DNA from: Chryseolinea sp. H1M3-3
Lineage (GTDB): Bacteria > Bacteroidota > Bacteroidia > Cytophagales > Cyclobacteriaceae
DNA: 64,000 nt
Assembly (NCBI RefSeq): GCF_029360725.1
Contig: NZ_JARKMY010000003.1
Span: forward strand, 1 to 64,000
Direction of reading: 5' to 3'
Shown here piece after piece: positions 25,589 through 34,782 of this stretch. Numbering within the stretch: the stretch's first letter is position 1; every line of letters begins with the position of its first letter. A program made the position numbers and the translations under genes. The notes below the pieces were generated by a model that saw nothing but the letters and a program-made list of their open reading frames with translations, had not been told where the DNA came from and did not search any database.

Positions 25589-28500
25589 TCAGAAGGTGAC
25601 CTTTAAATTTAAACCCATTGTGCGTGTAGCTGGCAGGTTGAAGTTATCCAGCGACTGGCTGTTCCTGTCAGTGCTCATTGTCAATTCAGGGTCGAATGGG
25701 GCCTCCATATGGAAGATGAACAAGTTCTGACCCACCAGTGATGCAGTTAAGCCCTTCACAAACTTTCCATTCATAGGGAAATTGTAAGAAAGCGCAAGCT
25801 GCGTAAGTCTGATGTTCGTACGATCGTAGACATATGCTTCACCGATTCCGTTCCGGTCGCCAATGGCACGGTACCATGTCTCAGCGTCCACCGTACTGAC
25901 TGGAGTTCCAGCTTGCACAGCGTTGACTGTCACACCATCTGCATCGCGGGCATCTGCTGTCCGCTTGCTAACTCCTGCGCCATCCAGCATAGACTCAGTC
26001 TGGCTGAATGTAACCCCTCCAAATTTTCCATTGACCATAAAGTTCAAAGAGAAATTGCCATAAGTCAGCGTATTGCTCCATCCCAAGATCCAGTCCGGAT
26101 TCAGATTTCCTGCGTACTCAACAAGTGCTGTTTTCAACGGCGCACCAGTACCTCCTAACATGATGCGTCCCTGATCATCACGCTGATATTTGTAGACGTA
26201 AACATCATTGATAGATCCACCAGCTTCGAACCGCGAGTAATAACCTTCAGATTCACCTGTTGTAATAGGCGCTGTGAGGTTCGGATGGGTTTCAACCACC
26301 TCGTTGATATTCTTTGAAAAGTTAACAGCAGTCTTCCATGAAAACGTTTCATTATAAACAGGCGTAGCGTCAACTGTGATCTCAACACCCTTGTTTACAA
26401 TTTTACCAGCGTTTACATAATACTTCTCAAATCCAGAACCGGAAGGTGCATTTAGTTCAATGTACTGATCCGTGCTGGTGATATGGTAATACGTGAAATC
26501 CAGGCCTAGATTGTCGTCAAAAAAGCGCAGATTAGTTCCAAGCTCTACACTCTTGATCATTTCCGGCTTTAAGGTAGCAAACGCTGCTTTGGTATTGCGC
26601 TTAACGCCGCCACTGGCAAGAATCTCGTGGCCCGGGTTCACAAGGTTAAATGGAACCTCGTTACCAACTGACGAATAAGATGCACGAACCTTTGCAAAGC
26701 TGAAGAACGTTGGCATGGTAATCATTTCACTGATAATACCGGTCATACCCACTGAAGGATAGAAATAAGAATCGTTTCCTGTGCCAGCAAGGCTCGATGC
26801 CCAGTCATTTCTGCCGGAAATATCCAGGTACAACAATTCCTTAAAGCCGATCGTCGCGTTTGCAAATACAGCCTGTTTGATCAAACGGCTCGCCAACGTG
26901 GACTTAACACGTACGTTGGTTTGAAGATTTCCAAAATGAAACTCATTTGGATAGAACAAACCATTATTCGCGTCGCCTTCTACTTGCACGCCATCGCCGT
27001 ATACGGTTTTCTGATAACTTGTTCCACCGACCAAATTAAAATCAAAGTCACCGGCCTTTTTATTATACTTTAAAATCGCATCGGTGTACGTTAGCTGATC
27101 AGTGTATTTATGATATTGCCATGAGCCGTTAGGGTGAACGTTGGTAGTATTAGACGTAGCGGAATGTTGTTGATCAAAAGACTTGATCGCATAATCAATA
27201 TTTCCGCGTACTGATAAACTCAAGTTTTCCGTGAACGCATAGTTTAAGTCAAGACTGGAAATAACGCGGTTGGTTAAATCCTTCCTTGGCTCACGATTAA
27301 TGATCCAGTAGGGGTTTGACTGATGATGATCAGTAACAAACCAATTCATTGCATACAGGTTTCGCGTATCATCAAAGGTTTGATAATTTTCCTTATATAA
27401 AGAAAAATCGCGTTCGCGAGGGAACATATACAAACCGGTGAGTGGGTTCAGATAGTATCCTGCAGGCATTCTATTTTTTGAACGCTCAGCGGAAAGCATT
27501 GCATTTGAAGAGATCGTCAACTTGTCGTTGAATAGTTTGGTGGACTGCTTGAACGTAAAGTTGTTTCTGTCATACGTGTTCGTTGGTGTAATCCCTCTGG
27601 CTGAAACATTACCATACGAAAAATACACGTTTGTCTTACCTGTTCCGCCACTCACGGCAAGCGAATTGATAACATTCGTTCCTGTTTGAAACCAGTCATC
27701 CACATAATTGCTGGCATAGTTGCCAGGTGTGGTTGACCAGCTTTCTTTTTCAGTACCGCTTTTTGAACCGTATTTAAATTGAAGTTCAGGTTTCTTCAAC
27801 ACCGTCTCGATTGTTACACCGGTATTGAATTCAACTTTAGCTGCTCCCTCTTTTCCTTTTTTGGTGGTGATCACGACCACACCGTTGGCACCCTGACTTC
27901 CATACAGCGCTGCGGCATTGGACCCTCTCAGCACCGTCATGCTTTCAATGTCATCCGGATTGATCTGGCTCATACCATCGCCACGATCGGTTCCACCCCA
28001 CATTCCTGGTTGGGTACCTGTGTTGTTCGCCATAGGAATACCGTCAATCACGAACAAAGGCTGGCTGCCGCCACTCATGGACTTATTTCCACGCAAAACA
28101 ATTTTGGTAGAACCACCTGGGCCAGAGCTACTCTTTTTAATATCCACCCCTGCTGCACGCCCCGAAAGGCTGTTCAGAATGTTGATATCGCGAGCTTGCA
28201 CGAGGTCACTTCCATCAACGCTTTGTTGCGCATAAGACAACGATTTTGCTTCGCGTTGAATACCAAGTGCTGTCACAACAACTTCACTCAATTGTTGAGT
28301 GTCTTCACTCATGCTTACATCCAGAGTGGTCTGACTTCCTACTGGAATTTCCTGGGTTGTGAAACCGATGAAAGACAATACAAGCGTCGCGTTGTCGCTT
28401 GGTACACCAATTGTAAATTTTCCATCAGCATCTGTTGACGTTCCGGTGTTAGTGCCTTTTACAACAACGGAAACACCTGGAAGTGCTGCTCCATCCGACG

Positions 28501-28594
28501 ATTGTGTGACTCTCCCCGTCACGGTGTGCTGCGCCACGGCGCTCGCCCACGATATCAGGAAGATGATCATGAATCCTGGTAAACGTTTTTTCAT
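25589..28594 (-). CDS. SusC/RagA-family TonB-linked outer-membrane transporter
   Basis: A 1001-aa protein. Signal peptide to about residue 22 (FMIIFLISWASAVAQ), carboxypeptidase-D regulatory-like domain (VTGRVTQSSDGAALPGVSVVVKGTNTGTSTDADG), then SEVVVTALGI, a TonB plug with SGRAAGVDI, PLFVIDGIPM and the NAAALYGSQGANGVVVITTKKG signature, and a long beta-barrel ending TRTMGLNLKVTF. It imports substrates across the outer membrane using TonB, with the SusD partner encoded 10 bp downstream. No sigma/anti-sigma STN extension is present, so regulation is not by trans-envelope signalling through this protein. Confidence 0.95.
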   Translation of the reverse strand: MKKRLPGFMIIFLISWASAVAQHTVTGRVTQSSDGAALPGVSVVVKGTNTGTSTDADGKFTIGVPSDNATLVLSFIGFTTQEIPVGSQTTLDVSMSEDTQQLSEVVVTALGIQREAKSLSYAQQSVDGSDLVQARDINILNSLSGRAAGVDIKKSSSGPGGSTKIVLRGNKSMSGGSQPLFVIDGIPMANNTGTQPGMWGGTDRGDGMSQINPDDIESMTVLRGSNAAALYGSQGANGVVVITTKKGKEGAAKVEFNTGVTIETVLKKPELQFKYGSKSGTEKESWSTTPGNYASNYVDDWFQTGTNVINSLAVSGGTGKTNVYFSYGNVSARGITPTNTYDRNNFTFKQSTKLFNDKLTISSNAMLSAERSKNRMPAGYYLNPLTGLYMFPRERDFSLYKENYQTFDDTRNLYAMNWFVTDHHQSNPYWIINREPRKDLTNRVISSLDLNYAFTENLSLSVRGNIDYAIKSFDQQHSATSNTTNVHPNGSWQYHKYTDQLTYTDAILKYNKKAGDFDFNLVGGTSYQKTVYGDGVQVEGDANNGLFYPNEFHFGNLQTNVRVKSTLASRLIKQAVFANATIGFKELLYLDISGRNDWASSLAGTGNDSYFYPSVGMTGIISEMITMPTFFSFAKVRASYSSVGNEVPFNLVNPGHEILASGGVKRNTKAAFATLKPEMIKSVELGTNLRFFDDNLGLDFTYYHITSTDQYIELNAPSGSGFEKYYVNAGKIVNKGVEITVDATPVYNETFSWKTAVNFSKNINEVVETHPNLTAPITTGESEGYYSRFEAGGSINDVYVYKYQRDDQGRIMLGGTGAPLKTALVEYAGNLNPDWILGWSNTLTYGNFSLNFMVNGKFGGVTFSQTESMLDGAGVSKRTADARDADGVTVNAVQAGTPVSTVDAETWYRAIGDRNGIGEAYVYDRTNIRLTQLALSYNFPMNGKFVKGLTASLVGQNLFIFHMEAPFDPELTMSTDRNSQSLDNFNLPATRTMGLNLKVTF

Positions 28595-29320
28595 TTGGGT
28601 TTTGATGTTTAGGTTAATAATGAATTATTGAACTGCTGGTTGTAGTTAAGATGATCTTGTGAGGCGCTTCACGTTTGCTCGGTTATTTGTCATCGGTAAA
28701 AAAACGCCCGCACTTGTCCACCCTTGCGGATGTAAGGCCATCTTATCACTAAAGCTAGAAGAAGCGTTAATAAAAAGCAAACGAATTTATGCAATTGTAA
28801 CCGCACACAATGCGTGTGTGTACGCACACGAGCTGATAATCAATTAGTCACTTCGCAGGAAAAATTATCCCCTTTAATTCCGGCGTTAATGCGTACGGCC
28901 AAGGGCAAAAACGCGTGCTTGTGAACCCTTAATCGCCTCAGGATTCGTTACAATCGTTATCGATACCCAACGGCGCTCTTCTCCTACTGCTAGCAGAAAT
29001 GAATCGCTTACATGTATAAAAAAATTCTGCCACTCTTTGTTCAAGGTCAAAACAAGATTATTAGCCTAACGAATAAATTTTATCGCTTCTTCCATCATGA
29101 TGGTTTATATTTTAACACGACCACACAAAAAAGGTGTTGGAGAATAACTACAACGGACCTCTTTTTAGAAGAGTGGCACTCATCAGGTACACGCAAATCA
29201 ATTGAAGTTCATTTTGTAAGAAATGAAGACCGAGTGACTTGGGGTGAGCTGCTCTGGTTTCGTTGCAAACGCATTAACATAAAACTTCATACTTTTGGCT
29301 AGACAGAAAACAAAAGCGAC
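28595..29320. other. Long intergenic region between divergent SusC and DUF1059 genes
   Basis: It must carry the promoter of the first SusC operon. A near-palindrome GTGTGTACGCACAC lies at about 28816-28829. No TAnnTTTG box with a proper -33 was found on the minus strand. Short frames on both strands show no coding features; no RNA gene seen. Confidence 0.35.
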
Positions 29321-29563
29321 ATGAAAACGATGACTTGTAAACAACTGGGCGGCGCCTGCAACCAAACATTTAGTGCCAATACGTTTGATGAGATCGCCAT
29401 GATGGTGAGTAAGCACGCACGTGAGATGGTGCAACAAGGCGACGCAGCGCACATCGCTGCCATGAATGAAATGCGCAGTACCATGACTTCTCCTGAAGCA
29501 ACCAATGCCTGGATGAATGAAAAAAGAAATGCATTTAACAGCTTACCAAACGATGGTAACTAA
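29321..29563 (+). CDS. DUF1059 small protein (80 aa)
   Basis: It fits DUF1059: CKQLGGACNQTFSANTFDEI, then MMVSKHAREMVQQGDAAHIAAMNEM and a C-terminal WMNEKRNAFNSLP. The conserved Cys residues (positions 6 and 13) and His residues suggest a metal-binding small soluble protein; family function is unknown. It is a cytosolic single gene 190 bp upstream of the Crp/Fnr regulator on the same strand. Confidence 0.85.
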   Translation: MKTMTCKQLGGACNQTFSANTFDEIAMMVSKHAREMVQQGDAAHIAAMNEMRSTMTSPEATNAWMNEKRNAFNSLPNDGN

Positions 29564-29754
29564 ATAAACCGCCTGGCACTTTTAGCACTATTTGCAATTG
29601 GATTGTTAGCTTCTAAGATTGACAGTATAGTATCCCTTTATCAAATTTGTGATGATGGAATCATTTCATTCACTCACCCTGCCCTATATGCACAAAGGTT
29701 CCGTAGGCAGGCGGCGAGGTTTTTCAGTTTATCCGCCTTAATTATCTTGAATCC

Positions 29755-30318
29755 GTGCAGCATAAACTAAGACAACACATTGAGGAAATCGTTAAACTCA
29801 ACGACCAGGAATTTGACTACATATTTGCTCATTTCGCTTCCAAACATTATAAACGAAGAGAATCTATCTTTCAACAAGGAGACGACGTACCCTATGTTTA
29901 TTTTGTTGTGTCAGGTCTTATCATGCTTACATACGATGATGGTTCAGGAAAACAACACGTAGTTTCCTTTGCTATGGAAGACTGGTGGGAAACGGATTAT
30001 TATGCTTTTTATGCTGGCGCTAAAGCAACAATGTCATTGCGTTGTCTTGAAGATACCGAAGTGTTGTGTCTTTCGCTTCAAGGTTATCAGACATTGTGTG
30101 CTAAACTTCACAAGATGGAGCATTTATTTCTTGAAAAAGCAAACCGCGGCCATATAGCGGCTCAGCAGCGAATATTGTCTTTCATCACCTCTAACGCAAA
30201 AGAGCGCTATGAGAAATTACTTAAGCAGCATCCCACCCTATTTCAACGTGTGCCCAAAACGTTGCTTGCATCATACTTAGGGGTTTCGCGCGAAACGTTG
30301 AGCAGGTTGTCTTCCTAA
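29755..30318 (+). CDS. Crp/Fnr-family transcriptional regulator
   Basis: A 187-aa protein starting at a GTG (29755). The N-terminal cyclic-nucleotide-binding-like jelly roll runs from FASKHYKRRESIFQQGDDVPYVYFVVSGLIML through DTEVLCLSLQGY. It lacks the Arg-containing phosphate-binding cassette of true cAMP receptors, so the ligand is uncertain. The C-terminus has QQRILSFITSNAKERYEKLL and a helix-turn-helix VPKTLLASYLGVSRETLSRL. It is the usual short Bacteroidota Crp/Fnr type. Two perfect CRP-like palindromes start 10 bp after its stop, which suggests it (or a relative) controls the downstream RidA gene. Confidence 0.9.
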   Translation: MQHKLRQHIEEIVKLNDQEFDYIFAHFASKHYKRRESIFQQGDDVPYVYFVVSGLIMLTYDDGSGKQHVVSFAMEDWWETDYYAFYAGAKATMSLRCLEDTEVLCLSLQGYQTLCAKLHKMEHLFLEKANRGHIAAQQRILSFITSNAKERYEKLLKQHPTLFQRVPKTLLASYLGVSRETLSRLSS

Positions 30319-30327
30319 CCTTTGCCA

Positions 30328-30369
30328 TGTGATGTTCGTCACAGATTTTAAATTGTGATATTTATCACA
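30328..30369 (+). promoter_or_regulatory. Two tandem CRP-type palindromes upstream of ridA
   Basis: TGTGATGTTCGTCACA (30328-30343) and TGTGATATTTATCACA (30354-30369) are both perfect TGTGA-N6-TCACA palindromes, with centres 26 bp apart. They lie between the Crp/Fnr gene and the RidA gene, about 125-165 bp before the RidA start. The sequence matches the consensus of CRP/FNR-family dimers. Confidence 0.7.
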
Positions 30370-30492
30370 CAACAGGAGTATTTCTTCTTTACAACTTTGC
30401 CCCAGCAACAGTAAAAAGATGCAACTAAAAAAGGCGCCTGTTAATGGCTTTTAATGTCCTAGGTATGTCCACCAACAAAACAACAAAATCGA

Positions 30493-30882
30493 ATGGAGAA
30501 ACGAATTATTAATCCCTGGAAATGGCAAGATGCCCGCAGCTACGTACAAGCGGTTGAAGTGCAAAATGTAACGGGTACGCTATATGTGTCGGGACAGACC
30601 GCAATCCACCCTGATGGAAAATCAAGTGATGCGGATATGAAAACACAATTGATGCTTGCGATTGAGAATCTTGAAAAAGTTATTCTGGAAGCTGGCTACA
30701 ATCCGAAAAACATGGTACGGTTGAATATTTATACCACTTCCTCAGCAGCGCTTTGGCCTCACTTCAACATCCTTCAAGAATGGATTGCAAAGCATGACAT
30801 GAAACAGGCTTTGACGTTCTTGGAAGTTAAAAGTCTCTTCGAAACGTTGTCAGTCGAATTGGAAGCAACAGTGGTAAAATGA
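30493..30882 (+). CDS. RidA-family (YjgF/YER057c/UK114) protein
   Basis: A 129-aa protein of the usual RidA length. It shows VTGTLYVSGQTAIHPDGKSS, MKTQLMLAIENLEKVILEAGYNPKNMVRLNIYTTS and FETLSVELEATVV. The family Arg that binds the carboxylate in reactive-imine deaminases is within VRLNIYTT (R at about 79), and the C-terminal Glu (VELEATV) is in place. Expected role: hydrolysis of reactive enamine/imine intermediates in the cytosol, or a divergent relative of it. The upstream paired CRP-like sites suggest control by the adjacent Crp/Fnr protein. Confidence 0.9.
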   Translation: MEKRIINPWKWQDARSYVQAVEVQNVTGTLYVSGQTAIHPDGKSSDADMKTQLMLAIENLEKVILEAGYNPKNMVRLNIYTTSSAALWPHFNILQEWIAKHDMKQALTFLEVKSLFETLSVELEATVVK

Positions 30883-31100
30883 TAACGCCCTACTCCCTTT
30901 CGAGCAAATACCAATACGCGACGCGGGTACCCGGATACTGAGAATTAAAAGCAAAAAACTTTAGATGAACTTATAACCCATGATGCGACGTCCTTGATCT
31001 TTAATAAGCAGCTTAACAATTCGCCTGGAACAATGTTGTCTTTATTACCGTGATGTAAATAGCTTGTGCTTAGTGCAGAATAATTTCACAGTACTGAAGT

Positions 31101-31960
31101 ATGACGAGGCAAATATTTAACAGAACCATTCCTGTCGACGGGGTAGAAATTTTCTATCGAGAGGCCGGGGATCGGACAAAGCCATGCTTATTGCTGCTTC
31201 ATGGCTTCCCGTCATCATCCGTTATTTTTAAGAATCTGATGCTTTTACTTTCAGATAAATTTTACCTCGTCGCTCCCGATTATCCGGGCTTTGGCTTTAG
31301 CGCCTTTCCGAGCGCTAACGATTTAAATATACATTTGAAAATATTGCCGTACACATCCACAGGTTTACGGAAGCGATAGATTTAAAATTTTTCAGCATTT
31401 ATCTCCATGATTACGGTTGCCCTATTGGCCTTCGGATATGTTTGAACCAGCCTGAAAAGATTGAAAAGCTAATTGTTCAAAATGGTAATGCTTATATGGA
31501 GGGTATTGGCCCCGAATGGGATGAAACACGGGATTATTGGGAGCATCCTACCGAGGAAAAGAAACAGCGTGTTGCAGCATTCTTAAGTAAGGATGGGATT
31601 AAGATGCAGTACACGGCCGGGTTATCCAATGAACTACTCGCGCGTGTTAGTCCTGAACTTTGGATCTTCGATTGGGACCGCATGAGCAGGCCAGGCAATA
31701 TTGATATGCAATTTGAGCTGAACTGCGATTATAAAAGCAATCTTGAAATGTATCCGGCATTCCAAAAATATTTCCGCACTTACCAGCCTCCCGCGTTAAT
31801 TATCTGGGGAAGGCATGACGCATTTTTCAGTGTGAAAGAAGCCAATTGTTATAAGCGAGACTTGCCGAATGCTCAAGTACACATTCTGGACGGTGGTCAC
31901 CATGCGCTGGAAACCAATTTCGGAGAGGTATCGAATCTCGTAAGTAACTTTTTGCTATAG
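31101..31960 (+). pseudogene. Alpha/beta hydrolase broken by a single-base frameshift
   Basis: The first frame (from the ATG at 31101) encodes VDGVEIFYREAGDRTKPCLLLLHGFPSSS and PDYPGFGFSAFPSAND. It then leaves frame near 31320 and stops at 31379. The +2 frame from about 31322 continues the expected fold (FKYTFENIAVHIHRF, LHDYGCPIGLRICLNQPEKI, QNGNAY) through to the C-terminal GGHHALETNF. Adding one base near 31320 restores a single protein of 286 aa with the epoxide hydrolase/haloalkane dehalogenase-like alpha/beta fold. In the usual GX-nucleophile-XG region the second part reads HDYGCPIG, consistent with Asp as the nucleophile. Real mutation or assembly error cannot be told apart here. Confidence 0.85.
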
Positions 31961-32037
31961 GCTAAATGTTGAATTTCTGAAGTGCTAAACGCACCTTGCA
32001 GTTTATCGTAGCATTTCCTTTAAACACAGCTACTGCT

Positions 32038-32481
32038 ATGGAAAACACAACAATTAAACAACGCGTTTTAGACCTTTTCAATGGCGCGGATGAACGCAAT
32101 TGGGAAAAAGTGAAGATGGCCTTTGCTGAAAATGTTCTTCTTGATTATTCATCGCTCTCCGGGAACCCTGCTTCGGTCCAACCATCGGTTCAAATTATTG
32201 ATGCCTGGAAATCCTTTTTGCCTGGCTTTGATCGGACACATCATCAGCTTTCTGATTTTACCATTCAGGATAATGATGGGCATGCCACCGCTACCTTTAA
32301 AGGCAAGGCCGACCATTTTATCGGTAACGACAGCTGGACCGTCGAAGGCCGTTATCATGCGGATCTGAAAAATCTGCACGGAAGCTGGTTTATAACTATG
32401 CTTAAATTTGAATTAGAAAAACAGAGCGGCAATAACCAGCTTCCCGGCATGGCTGTACAAAATGTTCGGGAAAAGAAATAG
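32038..32481 (+). CDS. NTF2-like/SnoaL-family protein (147 aa)
   Basis: After the ATG at 32038: MENTTIKQRVLDLFNGADERNWEKVKMAFAENVLLDYSSLSG, followed by WKSFLPGFDRTHHQLSDFTI, ATATFKGKADHFIGNDSWTVEGRYHADL and a C-terminal basic end. This is the cone-shaped NTF2/SnoaL fold, with a family-typical 'W' and 'D/H' in the cavity. It may act as a small hydrolase/isomerase or ligand-binding protein. The longer TTG start at 31996 is unlikely. It follows the broken hydrolase gene by about 80 bp, in the same orientation. Confidence 0.85.
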   Translation: MENTTIKQRVLDLFNGADERNWEKVKMAFAENVLLDYSSLSGNPASVQPSVQIIDAWKSFLPGFDRTHHQLSDFTIQDNDGHATATFKGKADHFIGNDSWTVEGRYHADLKNLHGSWFITMLKFELEKQSGNNQLPGMAVQNVREKK

Positions 32482-32835
32482 CAGCAAAGCAGCGATGCTA
32501 AACAGGGTTATGGTCGGCGCCGTTTCAATCTTTTAACAAGCGTGATGTTACGTCCGAAAAACTTTGCGGCGCTATAGATGTAATTTTATGTGTCTAGTCA
32601 AAAGCTTGTTTCTGCGTTAACAACATCGCAAGTTTACAAATCCACATCCGGGTTCGTGGGTTATCACGATCATACTTTTTCAGCGAATGTTTTATTCACT
32701 ACGTAACGATAAAACATGATAACAACACTACGCGCATCTATTACCTCATTTGAGATACAGAAACCCTCAATTTGACTACATCTGTCATATAGCAGATCCA
32801 GACCTTTGTTGCATCAGGAATTTAAACATAAAATC
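32482..32835. other. Gene-free stretch before the SDR gene
   Basis: No gene, repeat or RNA recognised on either strand. It presumably holds the SDR promoter. Confidence 0.4.
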
Positions 32836-33705
32836 ATGACGCATCAAAACGACAACACAAGTGCAAATAAAGTATGGTTCATCACGGGTGCTTCCCGCGG
32901 CTTTGGACGCGTTTGGACAGATGCCGCCCTTAAGCGTGGGGACAAGGTAGCAGCGACAGCCCGGACGTTGTCAAGCATCGCCGACTTCAAGGAAAAATAC
33001 GGCACAAACGTTCTAACGCTGGAACTAGACGTCACCAAGCCAGATCAAGTAAAAACTGCCATCACGAAAGCACACGCTCACTTTGGACGACTTGATATCG
33101 TTCTCAATAATGCTGCCTATGGACTTATCGCTACTATTGAGGAAGCCAGCGCAGACGATATCCGCGCACTATACGAGACAAATATTATCGGTTCGGTTTC
33201 TGTGATTCAAGCAGCGCTACCGTTATTGAGAAAGCAGGGCTGGGGACACATCCTTGGAATATCAAGTAACGTCGGTCATGTAACACTGCCGGTGATCGGC
33301 TATTACGCTTCTTCTAAATGGGCGTTTGAGGCAATTCACGAAAGCCTGGCCGCAGAGGTTCAATCCTTCGGAATCAAAGTAACGATCATAGAACCTGGTG
33401 CGTACGCCACGGAGTTTGGCAGTCCGGACTCATTAAAATTTGCATCGGGTCTCGCCATCTACGAGGAATTTAAAACACAATTTCTCAACGGGCTACAAAC
33501 CATGGAACGAGGCGATCCTGCCGCCACGCCCGGAGCGATTTTCAAAATTGTCGATGCAGAGAATCCACCGCTTCGATTTTTTCTGGGAAGTAACAGTTTA
33601 CCCTGGGTGCGCTCCACCTATGCTGAACGGCTGGCAACCTGGGAAGCATGGGAATCCGTATCGATTGAAGCACAGGGAAACCTAGTCAAGAACAATCAAT
33701 TTTAA
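32836..33705 (+). CDS. SDR-family NAD(P)-dependent oxidoreductase (289 aa)
   Basis: Classical short-chain dehydrogenase. The nucleotide-binding TGASRGFG is at about residues 17-24, NNAAYG at about 94-99, the catalytic Ser in ISSNVGHV (about 142) and the YxxxK motif in YYASSKWA (about 156-162). C-terminal EPGAYATEFG fits the SDR lid. The ATG at 32836 gives the start; the TTG at 32806 was rejected. The AraC regulator follows on the same strand after 54 bp, suggesting it controls this gene, as often seen for oxidoreductase/AraC pairs in Bacteroidota. Substrate unknown. Confidence 0.9.
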   Translation: MTHQNDNTSANKVWFITGASRGFGRVWTDAALKRGDKVAATARTLSSIADFKEKYGTNVLTLELDVTKPDQVKTAITKAHAHFGRLDIVLNNAAYGLIATIEEASADDIRALYETNIIGSVSVIQAALPLLRKQGWGHILGISSNVGHVTLPVIGYYASSKWAFEAIHESLAAEVQSFGIKVTIIEPGAYATEFGSPDSLKFASGLAIYEEFKTQFLNGLQTMERGDPAATPGAIFKIVDAENPPLRFFLGSNSLPWVRSTYAERLATWEAWESVSIEAQGNLVKNNQF

Positions 33706-33759
33706 TATCCAATAACTAAAAACAATATAATTCGGCTACCATCGTCTTATATTTTAACT

Positions 33760-34680
33760 ATGAAGAAGGTAGAAAATATCCCTCACAAATTTGATTCTTT
33801 ATCCGACGTACACCGGGCATTCGGTTTACCCAAACCATTGCATCCGCTGCTAAGTCTGATAGATCACGCGGATGTTTCATTTCCCATGAATAGGTTTCCG
33901 CATCCCCATGTGTTGACTTTCTATAAGATATCGTATAAACCAAAACTTAGTGCGAAAATAAGATATGGTCAGGATTACTATGATTTTGATGAGGGCGGCT
34001 TATTGTTTGCCGCTCCCGGCCAGGTGATCGGCAATGATGCAAACGATGCTACGCCATGCTCGTTGTATACATTGCTGATTCATCCTGATTTCCTGTGGAA
34101 TCATCCGCTGGCAAGAAAAATAAAACAGTATGGCTTTTTTTCTTACTCAGCTAATGAGGCATTGCATTTGTCGGAACAGGAAAAAGCCACGATCATTTCT
34201 ATTTTTAAAATAATCGGGGAAGAGTTGAAAAGCAGGATCGACGATTTTACCCAGGATGTAATTATTTCTCAAATTGAGTTATTGCTAAACTACAGCAATC
34301 GGTTTTACAAGCGTCAGTTCATTACCCGAAAAACGGTCAATAGCGATCTGTTACAAAAACTCGAAGAAATTTTAGATGGACATTTCAATGATGAAAAATC
34401 ATTGCGGGCAGGTTTACCAACCGTGCAATCCCTTGCCGAAACTTTAAACATTTCGCCAAGCTATTTGAGCGATATGCTGCGTGCGCTAACAGGACAGAAT
34501 ACGCAACAGCACATTCACGACAAATTAATTGAGAAAGCGAAAGAAAAATTATCAGGCACCAGCTTAACGGTAAGTGAAGTTGCATATGCATTGGGTTTTG
34601 AACATCCCCAATCTTTCAGCAAATTCTTCAAGACAAAAACAAATCTTTCGCCCTTGGAATTTAGACGATCTTTTAATTGA
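33760..34680 (+). CDS. AraC-family transcriptional regulator (306 aa)
   Basis: The N-terminal ~170 residues are a cupin-like sensor (FYKISYKPKLSAKIRYGQDYYDFDEGGLLFAAPGQVIG). The C-terminal ~100 residues contain VQSLAETLNISPSYLSDMLRALTGQNTQQHI and LTVSEVAYALGFEHPQSFSKFFKTKTNLSPLEFRRSF, two helix-turn-helix motifs of the AraC family. Soluble. It follows the SDR gene on the same strand, which is the probable target. Confidence 0.92.
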   Translation: MKKVENIPHKFDSLSDVHRAFGLPKPLHPLLSLIDHADVSFPMNRFPHPHVLTFYKISYKPKLSAKIRYGQDYYDFDEGGLLFAAPGQVIGNDANDATPCSLYTLLIHPDFLWNHPLARKIKQYGFFSYSANEALHLSEQEKATIISIFKIIGEELKSRIDDFTQDVIISQIELLLNYSNRFYKRQFITRKTVNSDLLQKLEEILDGHFNDEKSLRAGLPTVQSLAETLNISPSYLSDMLRALTGQNTQQHIHDKLIEKAKEKLSGTSLTVSEVAYALGFEHPQSFSKFFKTKTNLSPLEFRRSFN

Positions 34681-34782
34681 TCAGCTTGGATACTCTAACA
34701 CAAGGAGATTCACAAGTGATGTATCTCCAGGTAATTCCGAGGGCATTGGACTTGCTCGCAGGTTTCTAACGCTCAGTAATTG

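Noticed and set aside
27779-28438. A 219-codon plus-strand frame antisense to SusC
   Set aside because: Shadow frame of the conserved plug region; His/Thr-rich composition typical of antisense reading.
28811-28835. GTGTGTACGCACAC near-palindrome as a regulator site
   Set aside because: Single imperfect copy without a second copy or positional link to a promoter.
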